Assembly: GCA_017963125.1 (NCBI GenBank)
Contig: JAGCUA010000076.1
Coordinates: 27,194-91,193 of the forward strand
Length of the DNA stretch: 64,000 bases
Direction of reading: 5' to 3'
From: a bacterium
GTDB lineage: Bacteria; UBP6; UBA1177
In this document: positions 51,204 to 60,716 of the stretch, piece after piece
How positions within the stretch are numbered: position 1 is the stretch's first letter
How the letters are laid out: every line of letters begins with the position of its first letter
Notes under the pieces: model-generated
Databases searched by the model: none
Told to the model about the DNA's origin: nothing
The model's input: the letters and a program-made list of their open reading frames with translations, nothing else
Program-made: the position numbers and the translations under genes

Positions 51204-52561
51204 AAGTCAGAAAATACCGCTTCAACTTTAGGAACATTCTGTTTTTTCATAATTATGACGACGCTGTCACCTGCCCTCATTTCGAAATCACCGTTCGGGA
51301 TCGAAATCTCTTTATTTCTCGATATTGCCGCGATGATCGAATTTTCCGGCATATTGAGCTCTTTTATCTTTTTGCCGCAGACGTTGCATTCGGGTGAAAC
51401 GAGGATCTCGACCGCCTCTGCCTCTCCGTCGAAAAGAGTGTGAAGCGTGATTATCCTGCCTCGCCTGATATATTTCAGGATCGCGTCGACCGTGCTTCGT
51501 TTCGGGCTTACCGTGGCATCGACACCGAGTTTCTGCGCAATGGAAATATAGCTTTCTTTGCTGACCGAAGCGACTGCTCTTTCGACTCCGATGCTTTTTG
51601 CATAAAGCGCCGAAAGGACGTTGAGCTCCTGATTTTCAGTGACTGTGATGATAAGATCGACTTCGTTGAGGCGCTCCTCTTCAAAAATCGACTCGTTTCT
51701 GACATCTCCGTTGACTACAAGGACATTCGGATATCTCCTCGACATTTCCTTTGCCTCTTCGTAGTCTTCCGAAAGAAGTTTCAGGTTTATCGGCATCGTA
51801 GAAAGAGTCCTGACAAGGTTTTTCGCGATTTTCGTCGTCCCTACGATCAGCGCCGTTTCGATTTTTTTAACCTTTTTGCCGGTCCTTGCAAAGATGTAGT
51901 CCATCGTTTTTTCGTCAGCAACGATATAAATCTCGTCACCTTCGCGGACGACAGTGTTTCCGGACGGGATAAGCACCGATTCGCCGCGCCGGATCAAAGC
52001 TATGAGGAATGATTTATTGATCTCTTTTCTTATTTTTATCAGGTTTTTGTTCCTGAACGACGAATTTCTGTCAACGATTTCGTTTCTGACTGTGATGTTG
52101 CTCCCTTCAAACGCCAGAACATCGCTCAAAGCTCCCTGCTTGACGATTTCGGCAATGTGGTTTGCAGCGGCCATTTCGGGCGAAATGATGTAGTCGGCAC
52201 CAAGGAACGGAGTTCCCTGAAATTCGGCGTGCGAATAGTCTAAGTTGCTGACACGTGCGATCTTTCTGAGTTTAAGCATCGAACCGCCGGGAGAAGACGA
52301 TGCCGCGATAGAGCATGCGATAAGATTCGTTTCGTCTTTGTTCGTCGCCGCGATGAAATAGTCTCCGTCGGCAAGATCGATCTCCTGCATAGTCTGGCTT
52401 CTGTTTATCTCTTTGTTTATGACCATGCAGTCAAGGTTGCTTTCGATAAACTTGGCCCGGATCGGATCCCGCTCGATTATAACAACATCTTTTCCCTCTT
52501 TGATGAGGTGTCTGGCAATATCGTAGCCGACGGCACCTGCACCTGCAATCACGAATTTCAT
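51200..52561 (-). CDS. trkA: Trk K+ uptake regulator TrkA
   Basis: 453 residues from ATG 52561 (GGAG 6 bases upstream; a longer frame upstream lacks a ribosome site). Two RCK_N/RCK_C halves: MKFVIAGAGAVGYDIARHLIKEG (Rossmann GxGxxG) and KIETALIVGTTKIAKNLVRTL, each followed by RCK_C domains. Binds NAD(H)/ATP to gate TrkH. Reads divergently from the cyclase; a consensus promoter lies 40 bases upstream. Confidence 0.95.
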   Translation of the reverse strand: MKFVIAGAGAVGYDIARHLIKEGKDVVIIERDPIRAKFIESNLDCMVINKEINRSQTMQEIDLADGDYFIAATNKDETNLIACSIAASSSPGGSMLKLRKIARVSNLDYSHAEFQGTPFLGADYIISPEMAAANHIAEIVKQGALSDVLAFEGSNITVRNEIVDRNSSFRNKNLIKIRKEINKSFLIALIRRGESVLIPSGNTVVREGDEIYIVADEKTMDYIFARTGKKVKKIETALIVGTTKIAKNLVRTLSTMPINLKLLSEDYEEAKEMSRRYPNVLVVNGDVRNESIFEEERLNEVDLIITVTENQELNVLSALYAKSIGVERAVASVSKESYISIAQKLGVDATVSPKRSTVDAILKYIRRGRIITLHTLFDGEAEAVEILVSPECNVCGKKIKELNMPENSIIAAISRNKEISIPNGDFEMRAGDSVVIIMKKQNVPKVEAVFSDL

Positions 52562-52593
52562 TAAAACTCCAAGAACATTGAAAAAAACCGGAA

Positions 52594-52621
52594 ATGTTAC
52601 GATTAAAAGGCAAATTGTCAA
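52594..52621 (-). promoter_or_regulatory. Promoter of trkA-trkH
   Basis: Minus strand perfect TTGACA (52621-52616), 16-bp spacer, TAACAT (52599-52594). Confidence 0.75.
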
Positions 52622-52717
52622 ATTTTGGATGCAGCGCACATTTTCCTTTTAATATGATTAATTAGTGATAATATATGCAGGTCTGTTGAGTTTTTTAGCA
52701 TTTCGGAGGAGATTGGC

Positions 52718-54796
52718 ATGATTGATGACTATAGGATCGAGATACGTAGGAATCATCGGAATGTTGTTTTACTCTGTATTGCTTCTGTTCTGATAAATAT
52801 CGTTTTTGCGCGTCTTGCACAGTTTTTATCCCAGCATTTCGGCATGCAGCTTTGGTTCGACACTATCGGAACAATTCTCGCCGCGGCACTTGGCGGTTAC
52901 CTTCCCGGCATCTTTGTCGGTCTCGTCACAAATTTCATGAAGGGTTTCATGGATTTTGCATCGATATACTACTCCGCCATGAACGTTCTTATCGCAGCAA
53001 CTTCCGCCCTTCTGGCAAACCACGGTTTTTTGACGAAAAAGTGGAAAATCCCGTTTTTCATACTTGTCATGGCCTTTATCGGCGGCGTTATCGGAGGTAT
53101 ACTTCCAAGTATCGTCAACTCCATCCCATCTGCCGGCTTTCTGACCGATCTTCTGTGGGATCTGGCGGATAAAACCATTTCGGTAATCATAGTGGTCGCG
53201 ATCATCAGAGCTATTCCTGAAGGAACCAGAGAGACGCTTCGTTTCAACGGCTGGAAGCAGGCGCCGCTGACAAAAAACGATCTGGAGGAGATCAGGAAGA
53301 CGATTCAGTGCCGTTCCGTTTTTCTAAGATCAAAAATAATTTTTATTCTGGCGGCAGCGCTTGTCACCCTGGCCGTAACGGCATCGACGATCAGTTTTGT
53401 ACTCTATCGCAACGCACTTCTCGATGAATATTCCGAATTTGCCCGAGAGGTCACTATTGCGGTCTCCGAGGTCCTTGATCACGAAAAAATCGACGAATAC
53501 ATCTCAAGCAAAAGTACGGATCAGCCATACCTTGAAGTCATGCACAAACTTGAAGATATAAAAACCACTTCCCCGACCGTAAAATTCATCTACATTTACA
53601 AGATCGAAGAGGACGGAGGGCATGTGGTCTTCGACCTTCATTCCAACAATGAATCCGACTCGATTCCCGGCAAACTGGTAAAACTCGACTCCGCTTTTGA
53701 GCCGTATCTCCAGACGCTCAGGGAAGGAGGCGAGATCGAACCGGTCATTTCCGGCAGCGCTTTCGGAGAGCTCCTTTCGGTCTACACTCCCGTAAAAAAT
53801 TCCGCCGGAAAGACTGTCAGCTATATCGGTGCGGACATTCCGATGTCCATAATCGTCGGGAAGGAACTGAACTTCCTGACTCAGATGGTATTCCTCTTTT
53901 TAGGCTTTGTTATCCTGATTATCGCGATCGTTGTCTGGTTCGTCGATTATAATGTCGTTTTCCCGATCAACTCTATGACAATGCGTACAAGCGAGTTCGC
54001 TTACAGCGGCAACAACGCTCTGGAAGAGAACATTGAAAAGATCAGGAAGCTTGACATCCACACCGGAGACGAGGTCGAAAATCTCTACAAAGCCTTCACA
54101 AAGATGACCGAAGACACGATGGGTTATGTCGAGAAGATCGTCAGTTCGGCAGAACATATAGCGCAGATAAACAGCACTTTCGGAAAGGTCGTTTCGCCTC
54201 AGGTCAGGGATTTCCTGCTTTCCGACGACCCCGATCTCGGCGGCCAGGATCTCGATGTCACCGTTATGTTCTGCGATATCCGCGGTTTCACCACACTCTC
54301 CGAAAAGCTGGAACCCAAAGAGATAGTTCTTCTTCTGAACCGCTATTTCACCCGTTTAGAGAGGCCGATCGTCGAAAACAACGGAATAATAAACAAGTAT
54401 ATCGGAGACGCGATAATGGCGGTTTTCGGCGTTCCGCTCAAGTCGGAAACACATGCTTACGACGCATGGAAAGCCGCTCAGGGAATGAGAGAGCAGCTTG
54501 CAGCTCTTAACGAGGAACTGAAAAGCGAAGGTCATCCTGAGATCCGCTTCGGAATAGGTTTATGTTCAGGCACAGTGCTCGCCGGAAATATCGGAACGTC
54601 AAACCGGCTTGAATACACCGTTATCGGCGATACCGTAAACACAGCAAGCCGAATTGAGAGCCTTTGCAAAACCTATAAGACAGATCTTCTCATATCAGAA
54701 CAGACGAAGGCTCTTCTCCCTGACGATGTTTCTCTGACATTTGTTGCGGAATCAGAAATCCGCGGCAAAGAGAAACGGATCAAGCTTTATTCATAG
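52718..54796 (+). CDS. Membrane class III adenylate/guanylate cyclase with ECF-S-like N-terminal domain
   Basis: 692 residues. Residues about 15-165: five or six membrane helices with GGYLPGIFVGLVTNFMKG, resembling ECF-transporter S components. Then a transmembrane helix, an extracytoplasmic sensory region (about 235-385: EVMHKLEDIKTTSPTVKFIYIYKIEEDGGHVVF), another helix, HAMP-like linker and a C-terminal class III cyclase: VMFCDIRGFTTLSEKLE and NKYIGDAIMAVFG carry the two metal-binding Asp, VIGDTVNTASRIE is conserved. Makes cAMP or cGMP on sensing an external signal, possibly a small vitamin-like ligand. GGAGGAG precedes the ATG; divergent from trkA. Confidence 0.85.
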   Translation: MIDDYRIEIRRNHRNVVLLCIASVLINIVFARLAQFLSQHFGMQLWFDTIGTILAAALGGYLPGIFVGLVTNFMKGFMDFASIYYSAMNVLIAATSALLANHGFLTKKWKIPFFILVMAFIGGVIGGILPSIVNSIPSAGFLTDLLWDLADKTISVIIVVAIIRAIPEGTRETLRFNGWKQAPLTKNDLEEIRKTIQCRSVFLRSKIIFILAAALVTLAVTASTISFVLYRNALLDEYSEFAREVTIAVSEVLDHEKIDEYISSKSTDQPYLEVMHKLEDIKTTSPTVKFIYIYKIEEDGGHVVFDLHSNNESDSIPGKLVKLDSAFEPYLQTLREGGEIEPVISGSAFGELLSVYTPVKNSAGKTVSYIGADIPMSIIVGKELNFLTQMVFLFLGFVILIIAIVVWFVDYNVVFPINSMTMRTSEFAYSGNNALEENIEKIRKLDIHTGDEVENLYKAFTKMTEDTMGYVEKIVSSAEHIAQINSTFGKVVSPQVRDFLLSDDPDLGGQDLDVTVMFCDIRGFTTLSEKLEPKEIVLLLNRYFTRLERPIVENNGIINKYIGDAIMAVFGVPLKSETHAYDAWKAAQGMREQLAALNEELKSEGHPEIRFGIGLCSGTVLAGNIGTSNRLEYTVIGDTVNTASRIESLCKTYKTDLLISEQTKALLPDDVSLTFVAESEIRGKEKRIKLYS

Positions 54797-54823
54797 AAAT
54801 TCGTATCGTAACGGCTGGATTCT

Positions 54824-55609
54824 TCAAAAAAAGAGTTCGTGCGGATTTTCGCAGTGGCACGTTGCAAGGCATTCTGTTATAAAAAAATAGAAAGATTCGC
54901 TGCAATAGAATATCGTAGCCTCGTCTTCAGGATAACAGCCGCATTCGTTCGGGATTTCAGCCGGTTCCGCGTCTTCGTCGGGAAGTTCGGCATCATCATC
55001 GTTTTCATTATATTCATCAGCATCAGGTTGTTCGGTCTCTTCACCGTCACCTTCGGTCAGACCTCTTGTGATCTCTGCTCCGCCACAAAGCCCGGTTTCG
55101 TATGAAGTGCATATTTTATTGCCTGATTTGACAGCGTAGCAGTTCGCAAAGCACGCGTTGAAAACAGAGATCAAGCCGTCGCAGCATACCGGAAGGTAGT
55201 CGGGAGCATTGCCACATCCGCAGCCGGCATTCGAGAATCCTTCAGGGAACGGGTCACTTTCAGGAAAAACATAGACCTCACCATCTTCATCAGGAATTTC
55301 TGCGTCATCGTTGCTGTCACTGTCAGCCCCCGGCAGATCATCGTCGTTCCAGCTGTCAGTAGGTTCGGCTTCGGGGGCTCCAGCATTATCGCCTTCATCA
55401 TAAGCATCGGTATCGGCAGCGCTGTCTTCGTTCCAATCATCGTAATTCCCGTTGTCTGCCGAGTCAGAATTTTCACCTTCGTAGATCTCATCGGGCAGTC
55501 CTTCGGTATAGTCCGCACCGTCAGCCGACTTGTCGCCCAAATTTACAAAATGGTCACATGAAAAAATAAGGAAAACTGCTAAAACAACTATAAAAAATCT
55601 ACTTTTCAT
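54824..55609 (-). CDS. Lipoprotein with two Kazal-like Cys domains
   Basis: Start at ATG 55609 (GGGGA upstream); overlaps the anti-sigma stop by 11 bases. 261 residues: lipobox IFSC, an acidic Asp/Asn/Ser stalk of about 100 residues, a first Cys domain CGCGNAPDYLPVCC...NACFANC...C with the Kazal spacing (P-V-C, N-x-C-x-A-x-C), an acidic linker, and a second similar domain CGCYPEDEATIFYCSESFYFFITECLATCHC. Possibly a protease-inhibitor-like or structural surface protein controlled by the adjacent sigma factor. Confidence 0.68.
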   Translation of the reverse strand: MKSRFFIVVLAVFLIFSCDHFVNLGDKSADGADYTEGLPDEIYEGENSDSADNGNYDDWNEDSAADTDAYDEGDNAGAPEAEPTDSWNDDDLPGADSDSNDDAEIPDEDGEVYVFPESDPFPEGFSNAGCGCGNAPDYLPVCCDGLISVFNACFANCYAVKSGNKICTSYETGLCGGAEITRGLTEGDGEETEQPDADEYNENDDDAELPDEDAEPAEIPNECGCYPEDEATIFYCSESFYFFITECLATCHCENPHELFF

Positions 55610-56822
55610 CAATTATCCCCTTGATTTCCCTGCTGCGGAAACTTCTCGGGAATTCTCTGAGATAGTCATGGCAGAGCGGAACACTTCTGCTGCCTGATTT
55701 CTTCTGCGAAAGGCAGCCTTTTATCATGATTTCTTCTTTATAAACGCGGCTTTCACGCATAACACGGTCATATTTTTTGACCAGATTTGCTATTTCCGAA
55801 TAATCTTTTTTCGACTCATGGATCGAAATGAGCTCAAACAACGCCTTGTCAGGTTCTTTTCCCTTCTCGATCTCCATCGTGAAGAGCTGTTGCGCCGCTC
55901 CGGTTTTTCCTGCCGAGAGAGCTTCTCTTCCCTGAAACAGGAACGATTTGCCCGGAGTCAGCGCGAAATCTTGTTTTTTAGGATTGTTTTTTGTCTTTTT
56001 TCCAGGGGTCGTTATGGCAATTTGTTGTTCTTTTGGCTGGGTCGGATATTCAAAAGTTTTGTTCATATCTTTGGAAAGCTGCGTCGCCGCACCGTCTGAC
56101 TTCTCGATTATTTCGACAAGACCGCTGAAAACCTCGGCTGTAAGCTTTCCGTCGGAATAGTCAAGCGTGAACGACGTTCCGAGGACTCTGACGAGGAATT
56201 TTCCGTCGACATCGATCCTGAAATCGTTGCCCGTGACGACGTCGAACTTCGCTTTTCCGCTTTTCATCGTAACATCGGTGTCACTGACTTTATCGAGATA
56301 AGTCTTTGATATTACTGAAATCGTAGCCTTGGCAAGTTTGACTTCGGCTCCGCTTTCCCTTTCACCTGATGCATAATCTTCTCTGGTTTCGGGAGCAGCT
56401 TCATCTTCCTCCGTTATCGCAACATCGGCCTTGCTTCCGGCATCTTCAACAGATTCTTCACTTTCGAAAAAGAGAACTGCGATCACAACGGCAGCTGCAA
56501 GCGACAATGCGAGAGCCGGCTTGAAGAATGACTTCAAAACAGCAGCAAAACTGAAAGTTCCGGCTTTTTCAGACTCATTTTCTTCTTCAAAAGGAAGATT
56601 TGCGAACGATTTCGCAGCAATTTCAGCAACTTTCGCCTCATCGACAGCAGGAATAAAATCCTTGGCTTCGGCGAATATTTCCTTACAGTCGGAGAAACTT
56701 TTTATCATAGCCGCGCATTCCGGGCAGTTTTTTACGTGCTCTTCCGTCACTGGAAGAAGGACGTATCTGCCATCCGCAAGAGCGATAGCTTCCTCAACTG
56801 TTATGTGTTTAAAGGATACCAT
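55599..56822 (-). CDS. Anti-sigma factor with zinc-binding and FecR-like domains
   Basis: 407 residues. N-terminal ZAS motif HxxxCxxC (H29, C33, C36: HVKNCPEC), transmembrane helix about 99-118 (ALALSLAAAVVIAVLFF), then a FecR-like periplasmic domain about 170-245 (VTMKSGKAKFDVVTGNDFRIDVDGKFLVRVLGTSFTLDY) and a C-terminal helical repeat region with TPR-like spacing. Sequesters the adjacent sigma factor until a periplasmic signal acts. Starts 12 bases after the sigma gene. Confidence 0.88.
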   Translation of the reverse strand: MVSFKHITVEEAIALADGRYVLLPVTEEHVKNCPECAAMIKSFSDCKEIFAEAKDFIPAVDEAKVAEIAAKSFANLPFEEENESEKAGTFSFAAVLKSFFKPALALSLAAAVVIAVLFFESEESVEDAGSKADVAITEEDEAAPETREDYASGERESGAEVKLAKATISVISKTYLDKVSDTDVTMKSGKAKFDVVTGNDFRIDVDGKFLVRVLGTSFTLDYSDGKLTAEVFSGLVEIIEKSDGAATQLSKDMNKTFEYPTQPKEQQIAITTPGKKTKNNPKKQDFALTPGKSFLFQGREALSAGKTGAAQQLFTMEIEKGKEPDKALFELISIHESKKDYSEIANLVKKYDRVMRESRVYKEEIMIKGCLSQKKSGSRSVPLCHDYLREFPRSFRSREIKGIIDEK

Positions 56823-56833
56823 AAAAAAACCTC

Positions 56834-57409
56834 TTACATACTTGGATTCAATATTTCATAAAGCTCCTTTTTCGCCTGGTTTATCCTCGACCAGACTGTC
56901 TGGAGCGGCTGTTTCAATATCTCGGAAATCTCCTTCAGCGGCACTCCTTCGACTTCGTAAAGAGTGAGAACGAAGCGTTTTTCAGGCGATATTTTCTTCA
57001 TCGCGCTGTTCAGCATTTGCGCCCTCTCCTGCTTTATCATCGAAGATTCGCTTCCCGCCGACTTGTCTCCGATCTGGAAGAAGAATTCCGGTTCTTCGGC
57101 AGTTTCACACCTGTTCATATTCTTCTGGATGTATTTGTAGGTCGTATTTACCGCGATCCTGTAGAGAAACGTCGAAAAAAGCGAATCGCGCCTGTAAAGC
57201 TTTATCGCTCTCGCCATTTCGGTAAAAACTTCCTGCACAACATCCTCCGCTTCGGCACTTTTGCCGATGATCCTGTAAACCGTGGCAGCGACTTTTGCGT
57301 AGTAACGCCTTATCAGTTCCGTCCACGCCTTCTGGTTTTTTTCGAGCAGCGCAAGGTCGACAAGAATGTTGTCGTCAAGATCCGCCAATGTCCTGTCTTC
57401 CTTCACCAC
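56834..57409 (-). CDS. ECF RNA polymerase sigma factor
   Basis: 191 residues from GTG 57409 (GAGGA 7 bases upstream). Region 2: ELIRRYYAKVAATVYRIIGKSAEAEDVVQEVFTEM with LFSTFLYRIAVNTTYKYI; region 4: SPEKRFVLTLYEVEGVPLKEISEILKQPLQTVWSRINQAKKEL. Sigma-70 family group 4 (Extracytoplasmic function). Controlled by the downstream anti-sigma; likely targets include the lipoprotein at 54824. Confidence 0.94.
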   Translation of the reverse strand: MVKEDRTLADLDDNILVDLALLEKNQKAWTELIRRYYAKVAATVYRIIGKSAEAEDVVQEVFTEMARAIKLYRRDSLFSTFLYRIAVNTTYKYIQKNMNRCETAEEPEFFFQIGDKSAGSESSMIKQERAQMLNSAMKKISPEKRFVLTLYEVEGVPLKEISEILKQPLQTVWSRINQAKKELYEILNPSM

Positions 57410-57511
57410 AGCAAAATCCTCGTATTTAGTTCCATGTTGTGCCGATTTTTATTGAAAAAAAATGATATTTTTCCCAAAAAAAATGAGTTTTCTAAAAAAC
57501 TATCAATAAAA

Positions 57512-59134
57512 TCAATCATTTTTACCTTTAAAAAAAGTTAAGAAAAATAACGCAGAAAAGATAAAAAACACAATAAGATCAGCCGTAAAGAGATTTCCGG
57601 TCATAAAAGCGCCGGCAATAATAGTTCCGGTCATCAGAAAAGCCGAGGCCGCTCTCGTCACCATTTTTGAGACAAATCCCCGCTCGGAACTGTTCAGAAG
57701 CAGCATGATCCTGTGCTGGATAGTGCCGTTTTCAAGCTTTTCGGTGATGTTCGTCACTGTGCCGGGCAGAGTGTGGACAGTATCGACGATCTTCTCGATC
57801 GCGCTCGTCGCTTCCTGCGCTATATTTTCAGGGGTGAACTTCTGGAGAATGATCTCTTTCGAAAGTTTCCCGGCGACAGTCATAAGCTCGAAATCGGGGT
57901 CAAGTTTTCTGCAAAGTCCCTCGATCATTGAAAAACTTCTTATAAGCTGCGTAAGTTCACGCGGCACTTTGATTTTATATTTAAAGACAACAGTCGAAAT
58001 TTTGCCGACGACTTCAGCCGTGTTGATTTCAGCGAGATTATCGGGCAGATCCTCGAAAATATTACGCAAATCACGCACAAAAAGCTCTTTGTCGGAAATT
58101 TCGTTCCCGTCGCTGAGCTCAAGGCATATCCTCGCAGTCTTCTCCCAGTCTTTCGCGACAAAAGCAATGAAAAGATCGGCAAGTTTGTTACGCATGAACC
58201 TGTCGACATATCCGCACATTCCGGTGTCTATAACCGCTATTCCATTGTTTTCAATGAAGAAAATGTTGCCTTCGTGCAGATCGGCGTGGAAAAATCCGTC
58301 GTTGAGGATCATCTTCATCAGAACTTCGGCACCACGCTCCGCGATCACTTTCCTGTCGAATTTTTCCTTATTTTCATGTTTTATGACATCGTCCAGTTTG
58401 AGAGCGAAAATCCTCTCCATTACAAGCATCTTGTTTGTGCAGTAAATATCGAACATTTTCGGGAACTTGAGCCAGCTCCACTTCGGAGAGCTGAAATTTT
58501 TTATGAATTTCTCGTTGTTCGACTTTTCGAGAAGAAGGTCGAGTTCCATATTCATTGTGTGGAAAAATTCATCAGAAATCGCCTCAAAATCTACGGTTTT
58601 GGAATACGAACTCTTGTTGATATAGTGTGCCAGTGTGGAAATAAGCGCCATATCGTCGCGGATCGTCTCGGTGACACCCGGTTTTCTCACTTTTACGACA
58701 ACTTTTTCGCCTGTTTCCTTCAAAGTCGCGCCGTAAACCTGCGAAATCGAGGCCGAAGCGATCGGATTTTCGTCAAATTCCGAAAAAATATCGCCTATTC
58801 CGGCACAGAGCTCCCCTTCGATTATCGGTTTCATCTGCGAAAACTCTATCGGCTTGACGTTATCTGTGAGTTTTTTGAACTCTTCAGCCATCGAAGCGGG
58901 GATAATATCGCGTCTGAGCGACATCATCTGCCCCAATTTTATAAAAGTGGTGCCGAGTTCCTCGAACGCTTCACGGATATTTTTCTCAAGTCTCGGATCG
59001 GCTGTTTCCTCGGAAGATTTTGAAATCCCGAACTTTTTGAAAAGTGCCTGCGGAAGATATTTCCCGAGCCCGTGCTTGTTGAGAACGGAGATTATTTCCC
59101 TGCTTCTTTTAATTTTTTTGTTGAGATCCGCCAT
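57512..59134 (-). CDS. UbiB/AarF/ABC1-family atypical kinase
   Basis: 540 residues. ABC1 motifs: LGTTFIKLGQMMSLRRDIIPASMAEEFKKLTDNVKP (KxGQ), IASASISQVYGATLKETGEKVVVKVRKPG (ASxxQVYxA and VxVxxPG), DGFFHADLHEGNIFFIENNGIAVIDTGMCG (HADxHxGN, DxG). Two transmembrane helices at the C terminus. Family members support ubiquinone or lipid biosynthesis. Reads the same way as nrdG, 8 bases after it. Confidence 0.92.
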   Translation of the reverse strand: MADLNKKIKRSREIISVLNKHGLGKYLPQALFKKFGISKSSEETADPRLEKNIREAFEELGTTFIKLGQMMSLRRDIIPASMAEEFKKLTDNVKPIEFSQMKPIIEGELCAGIGDIFSEFDENPIASASISQVYGATLKETGEKVVVKVRKPGVTETIRDDMALISTLAHYINKSSYSKTVDFEAISDEFFHTMNMELDLLLEKSNNEKFIKNFSSPKWSWLKFPKMFDIYCTNKMLVMERIFALKLDDVIKHENKEKFDRKVIAERGAEVLMKMILNDGFFHADLHEGNIFFIENNGIAVIDTGMCGYVDRFMRNKLADLFIAFVAKDWEKTARICLELSDGNEISDKELFVRDLRNIFEDLPDNLAEINTAEVVGKISTVVFKYKIKVPRELTQLIRSFSMIEGLCRKLDPDFELMTVAGKLSKEIILQKFTPENIAQEATSAIEKIVDTVHTLPGTVTNITEKLENGTIQHRIMLLLNSSERGFVSKMVTRAASAFLMTGTIIAGAFMTGNLFTADLIVFFIFSALFFLTFFKGKND

Positions 59135-59142
59135 CTTTCACC

Positions 59143-59862
59143 TTACAGATAACTCCTCACAAATATTTTATCGCGCTTCGTGATGCGCCTCATTTCCATC
59201 GCCATTCTTTCAAGCTGCTCCTGCGAATAGCTTTCAGCAGCCTTCGCCTCAGCCGAATAAGCATTGTCGCAGATGAATTTCTGCAGATAATAAACAGCGT
59301 TTTCCGGAATAAAATCAGCCATTTTGCAAAGACGTTCGTAACTTTCCACAAGTTTCGGATACATCGTCGTGCGGTATTCGACTTTAGCGTTCGTCTGCTT
59401 TTCCAGAAGTTCTTTCGTAGCTAAAAGTTTCTGCTCCACCTCTTTTTTCGGCAGTTTGCAGCCAAGCTCGCCGTAAAGGTCGGGAGTCGTTTTTATGTCG
59501 ATCGCGATATACGAAAGATATGGAAGGATTTTTTCAATAAATTCGGGCTTCAAACCGTTTGAATCGATCTTCACATCGATACCGAAACGCTCTTTTATCT
59601 CTTTAACAAGGTCGATAAGTTCCTCGTAAAGCGAAGTCTCTCCGCCGGAAAACGAAACGCCGTCGATAAATTTCAGCCTTTTCTGAATATCGGAAATTAT
59701 ATAGTCCCTTGAAAGCCATTTTTCCTGCGGCGGGACCTCGAAAAGCGAGGAATTATGGCAGTACGGACAACGCAGATTGCAGCCCGAAAAGAAAAAAAGA
59801 GTCGCAATTTTTTCCGGAAAATCGACTAACGAAGTCTGGACATGACCGGTGATCGGAAGCAT
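59143..59862 (-). CDS. nrdG: Anaerobic ribonucleotide reductase activating protein (radical SAM)
   Basis: 239 residues with CNLRCPYC (CxxxCxxC cluster ligands) at about 31-38 and a GGETSLYEEL GGE motif. Binds 4Fe-4S and SAM to generate the glycyl radical on class III ribonucleotide reductase, or on a related enzyme. The C-terminal half is longer than minimal NrdG. No nrdD is in the window. Confidence 0.85.
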   Translation of the reverse strand: MLPITGHVQTSLVDFPEKIATLFFFSGCNLRCPYCHNSSLFEVPPQEKWLSRDYIISDIQKRLKFIDGVSFSGGETSLYEELIDLVKEIKERFGIDVKIDSNGLKPEFIEKILPYLSYIAIDIKTTPDLYGELGCKLPKKEVEQKLLATKELLEKQTNAKVEYRTTMYPKLVESYERLCKMADFIPENAVYYLQKFICDNAYSAEAKAAESYSQEQLERMAMEMRRITKRDKIFVRSYL

Positions 59863-59901
59863 TTTCTACTCCAAATTATTTGTCATAACAGCCTAAAAAC
59901 A

Positions 59902-60675
59902 CTACGCTTTTCTGTTTACCAGATGATAGTCTCTCTGAGCTGTCGGATAGATTATCATGTCTGAAACATTGACGTGCGGAGGTCTTGTTACGACATAAAC
60001 GACCGCGTCGGCGATATCTTCTGCGTGGAGCGGCTCGTAACCTTCATAAACTTTGTCGGAGCGGGCCTGATCACCTTCAAATCTGACCATGCTGAACTCT
60101 GTTTCAACTGCGCCTGGATCGATCGTGGTGACACGGAGCGATGTTTTGAGGAGATCTTTTCTGAGGCCGTTCGTTATCGCGTTGACTGCGTGTTTGGTAG
60201 CGCAGTAAACCGTGCCGCCGGGGTATGTTCCGCGTCCTGCAGTCGAACCGATGTTCACGATGTGACCTTTGTCGCGTTTGACCATTCCGGGAAGAACAGC
60301 TTTCGTGACGTAAAGCAGACCTTTGACATTTGTGTCGATCATCTGTTCCCAGTCGGAAATTTTGTTGTCGTAAAGCGGAGTCATATCTTTCGCAAGGCCG
60401 GCATTATTGACTAAAATTTCAATATTTTTGAATGCTTTAGGAAGTTTTGCGAAAAATTTTTCGACATCTTTCTGATTTCTGACATCGAGAACTCCGCCGA
60501 AACATTTGATTCCGTATTTTTCAGTCAGATACTCCGCGAAATCTTTGATTTTATCCTCTCTTCTCGCCGAAATTACAAGATTGCAGCCCGCTTCCGCCAG
60601 AGCTTCGGCCGTCGCCGCGCCGATTCCCGAACTTGCGCCGGTCACACACGCGATTTTTCCAGAAATATCGAACAT
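59902..60675 (-). CDS. Short-chain dehydrogenase/reductase (YdfG-like)
   Basis: 257 residues. NADP-binding TGASSGIG near 13-20, NNAG, catalytic S (IVNIGSTAG), and YCATK (YxxxK). Closest by layout to the YdfG/serine-3-dehydrogenase type, which oxidises 3-hydroxy acids such as L-allo-threonine. Its own promoter lies about 42 bases upstream. Confidence 0.9.
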   Translation of the reverse strand: MFDISGKIACVTGASSGIGAATAEALAEAGCNLVISARREDKIKDFAEYLTEKYGIKCFGGVLDVRNQKDVEKFFAKLPKAFKNIEILVNNAGLAKDMTPLYDNKISDWEQMIDTNVKGLLYVTKAVLPGMVKRDKGHIVNIGSTAGRGTYPGGTVYCATKHAVNAITNGLRKDLLKTSLRVTTIDPGAVETEFSMVRFEGDQARSDKVYEGYEPLHAEDIADAVVYVVTRPPHVNVSDMIIYPTAQRDYHLVNRKA

Positions 60676-60716
60676 TTTCCACCTCTAAAAAGTTTACAAA
60701 CAACAAAAACGCGGCA

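Noticed and set aside
57421..57440. GGAACT as an ECF -35 autoregulating the sigma operon
   Set aside because: No ECF-type -10 at proper distance and too close to the start codon. A similar GGAACTAAATA occurs near 2880, but without supporting context.
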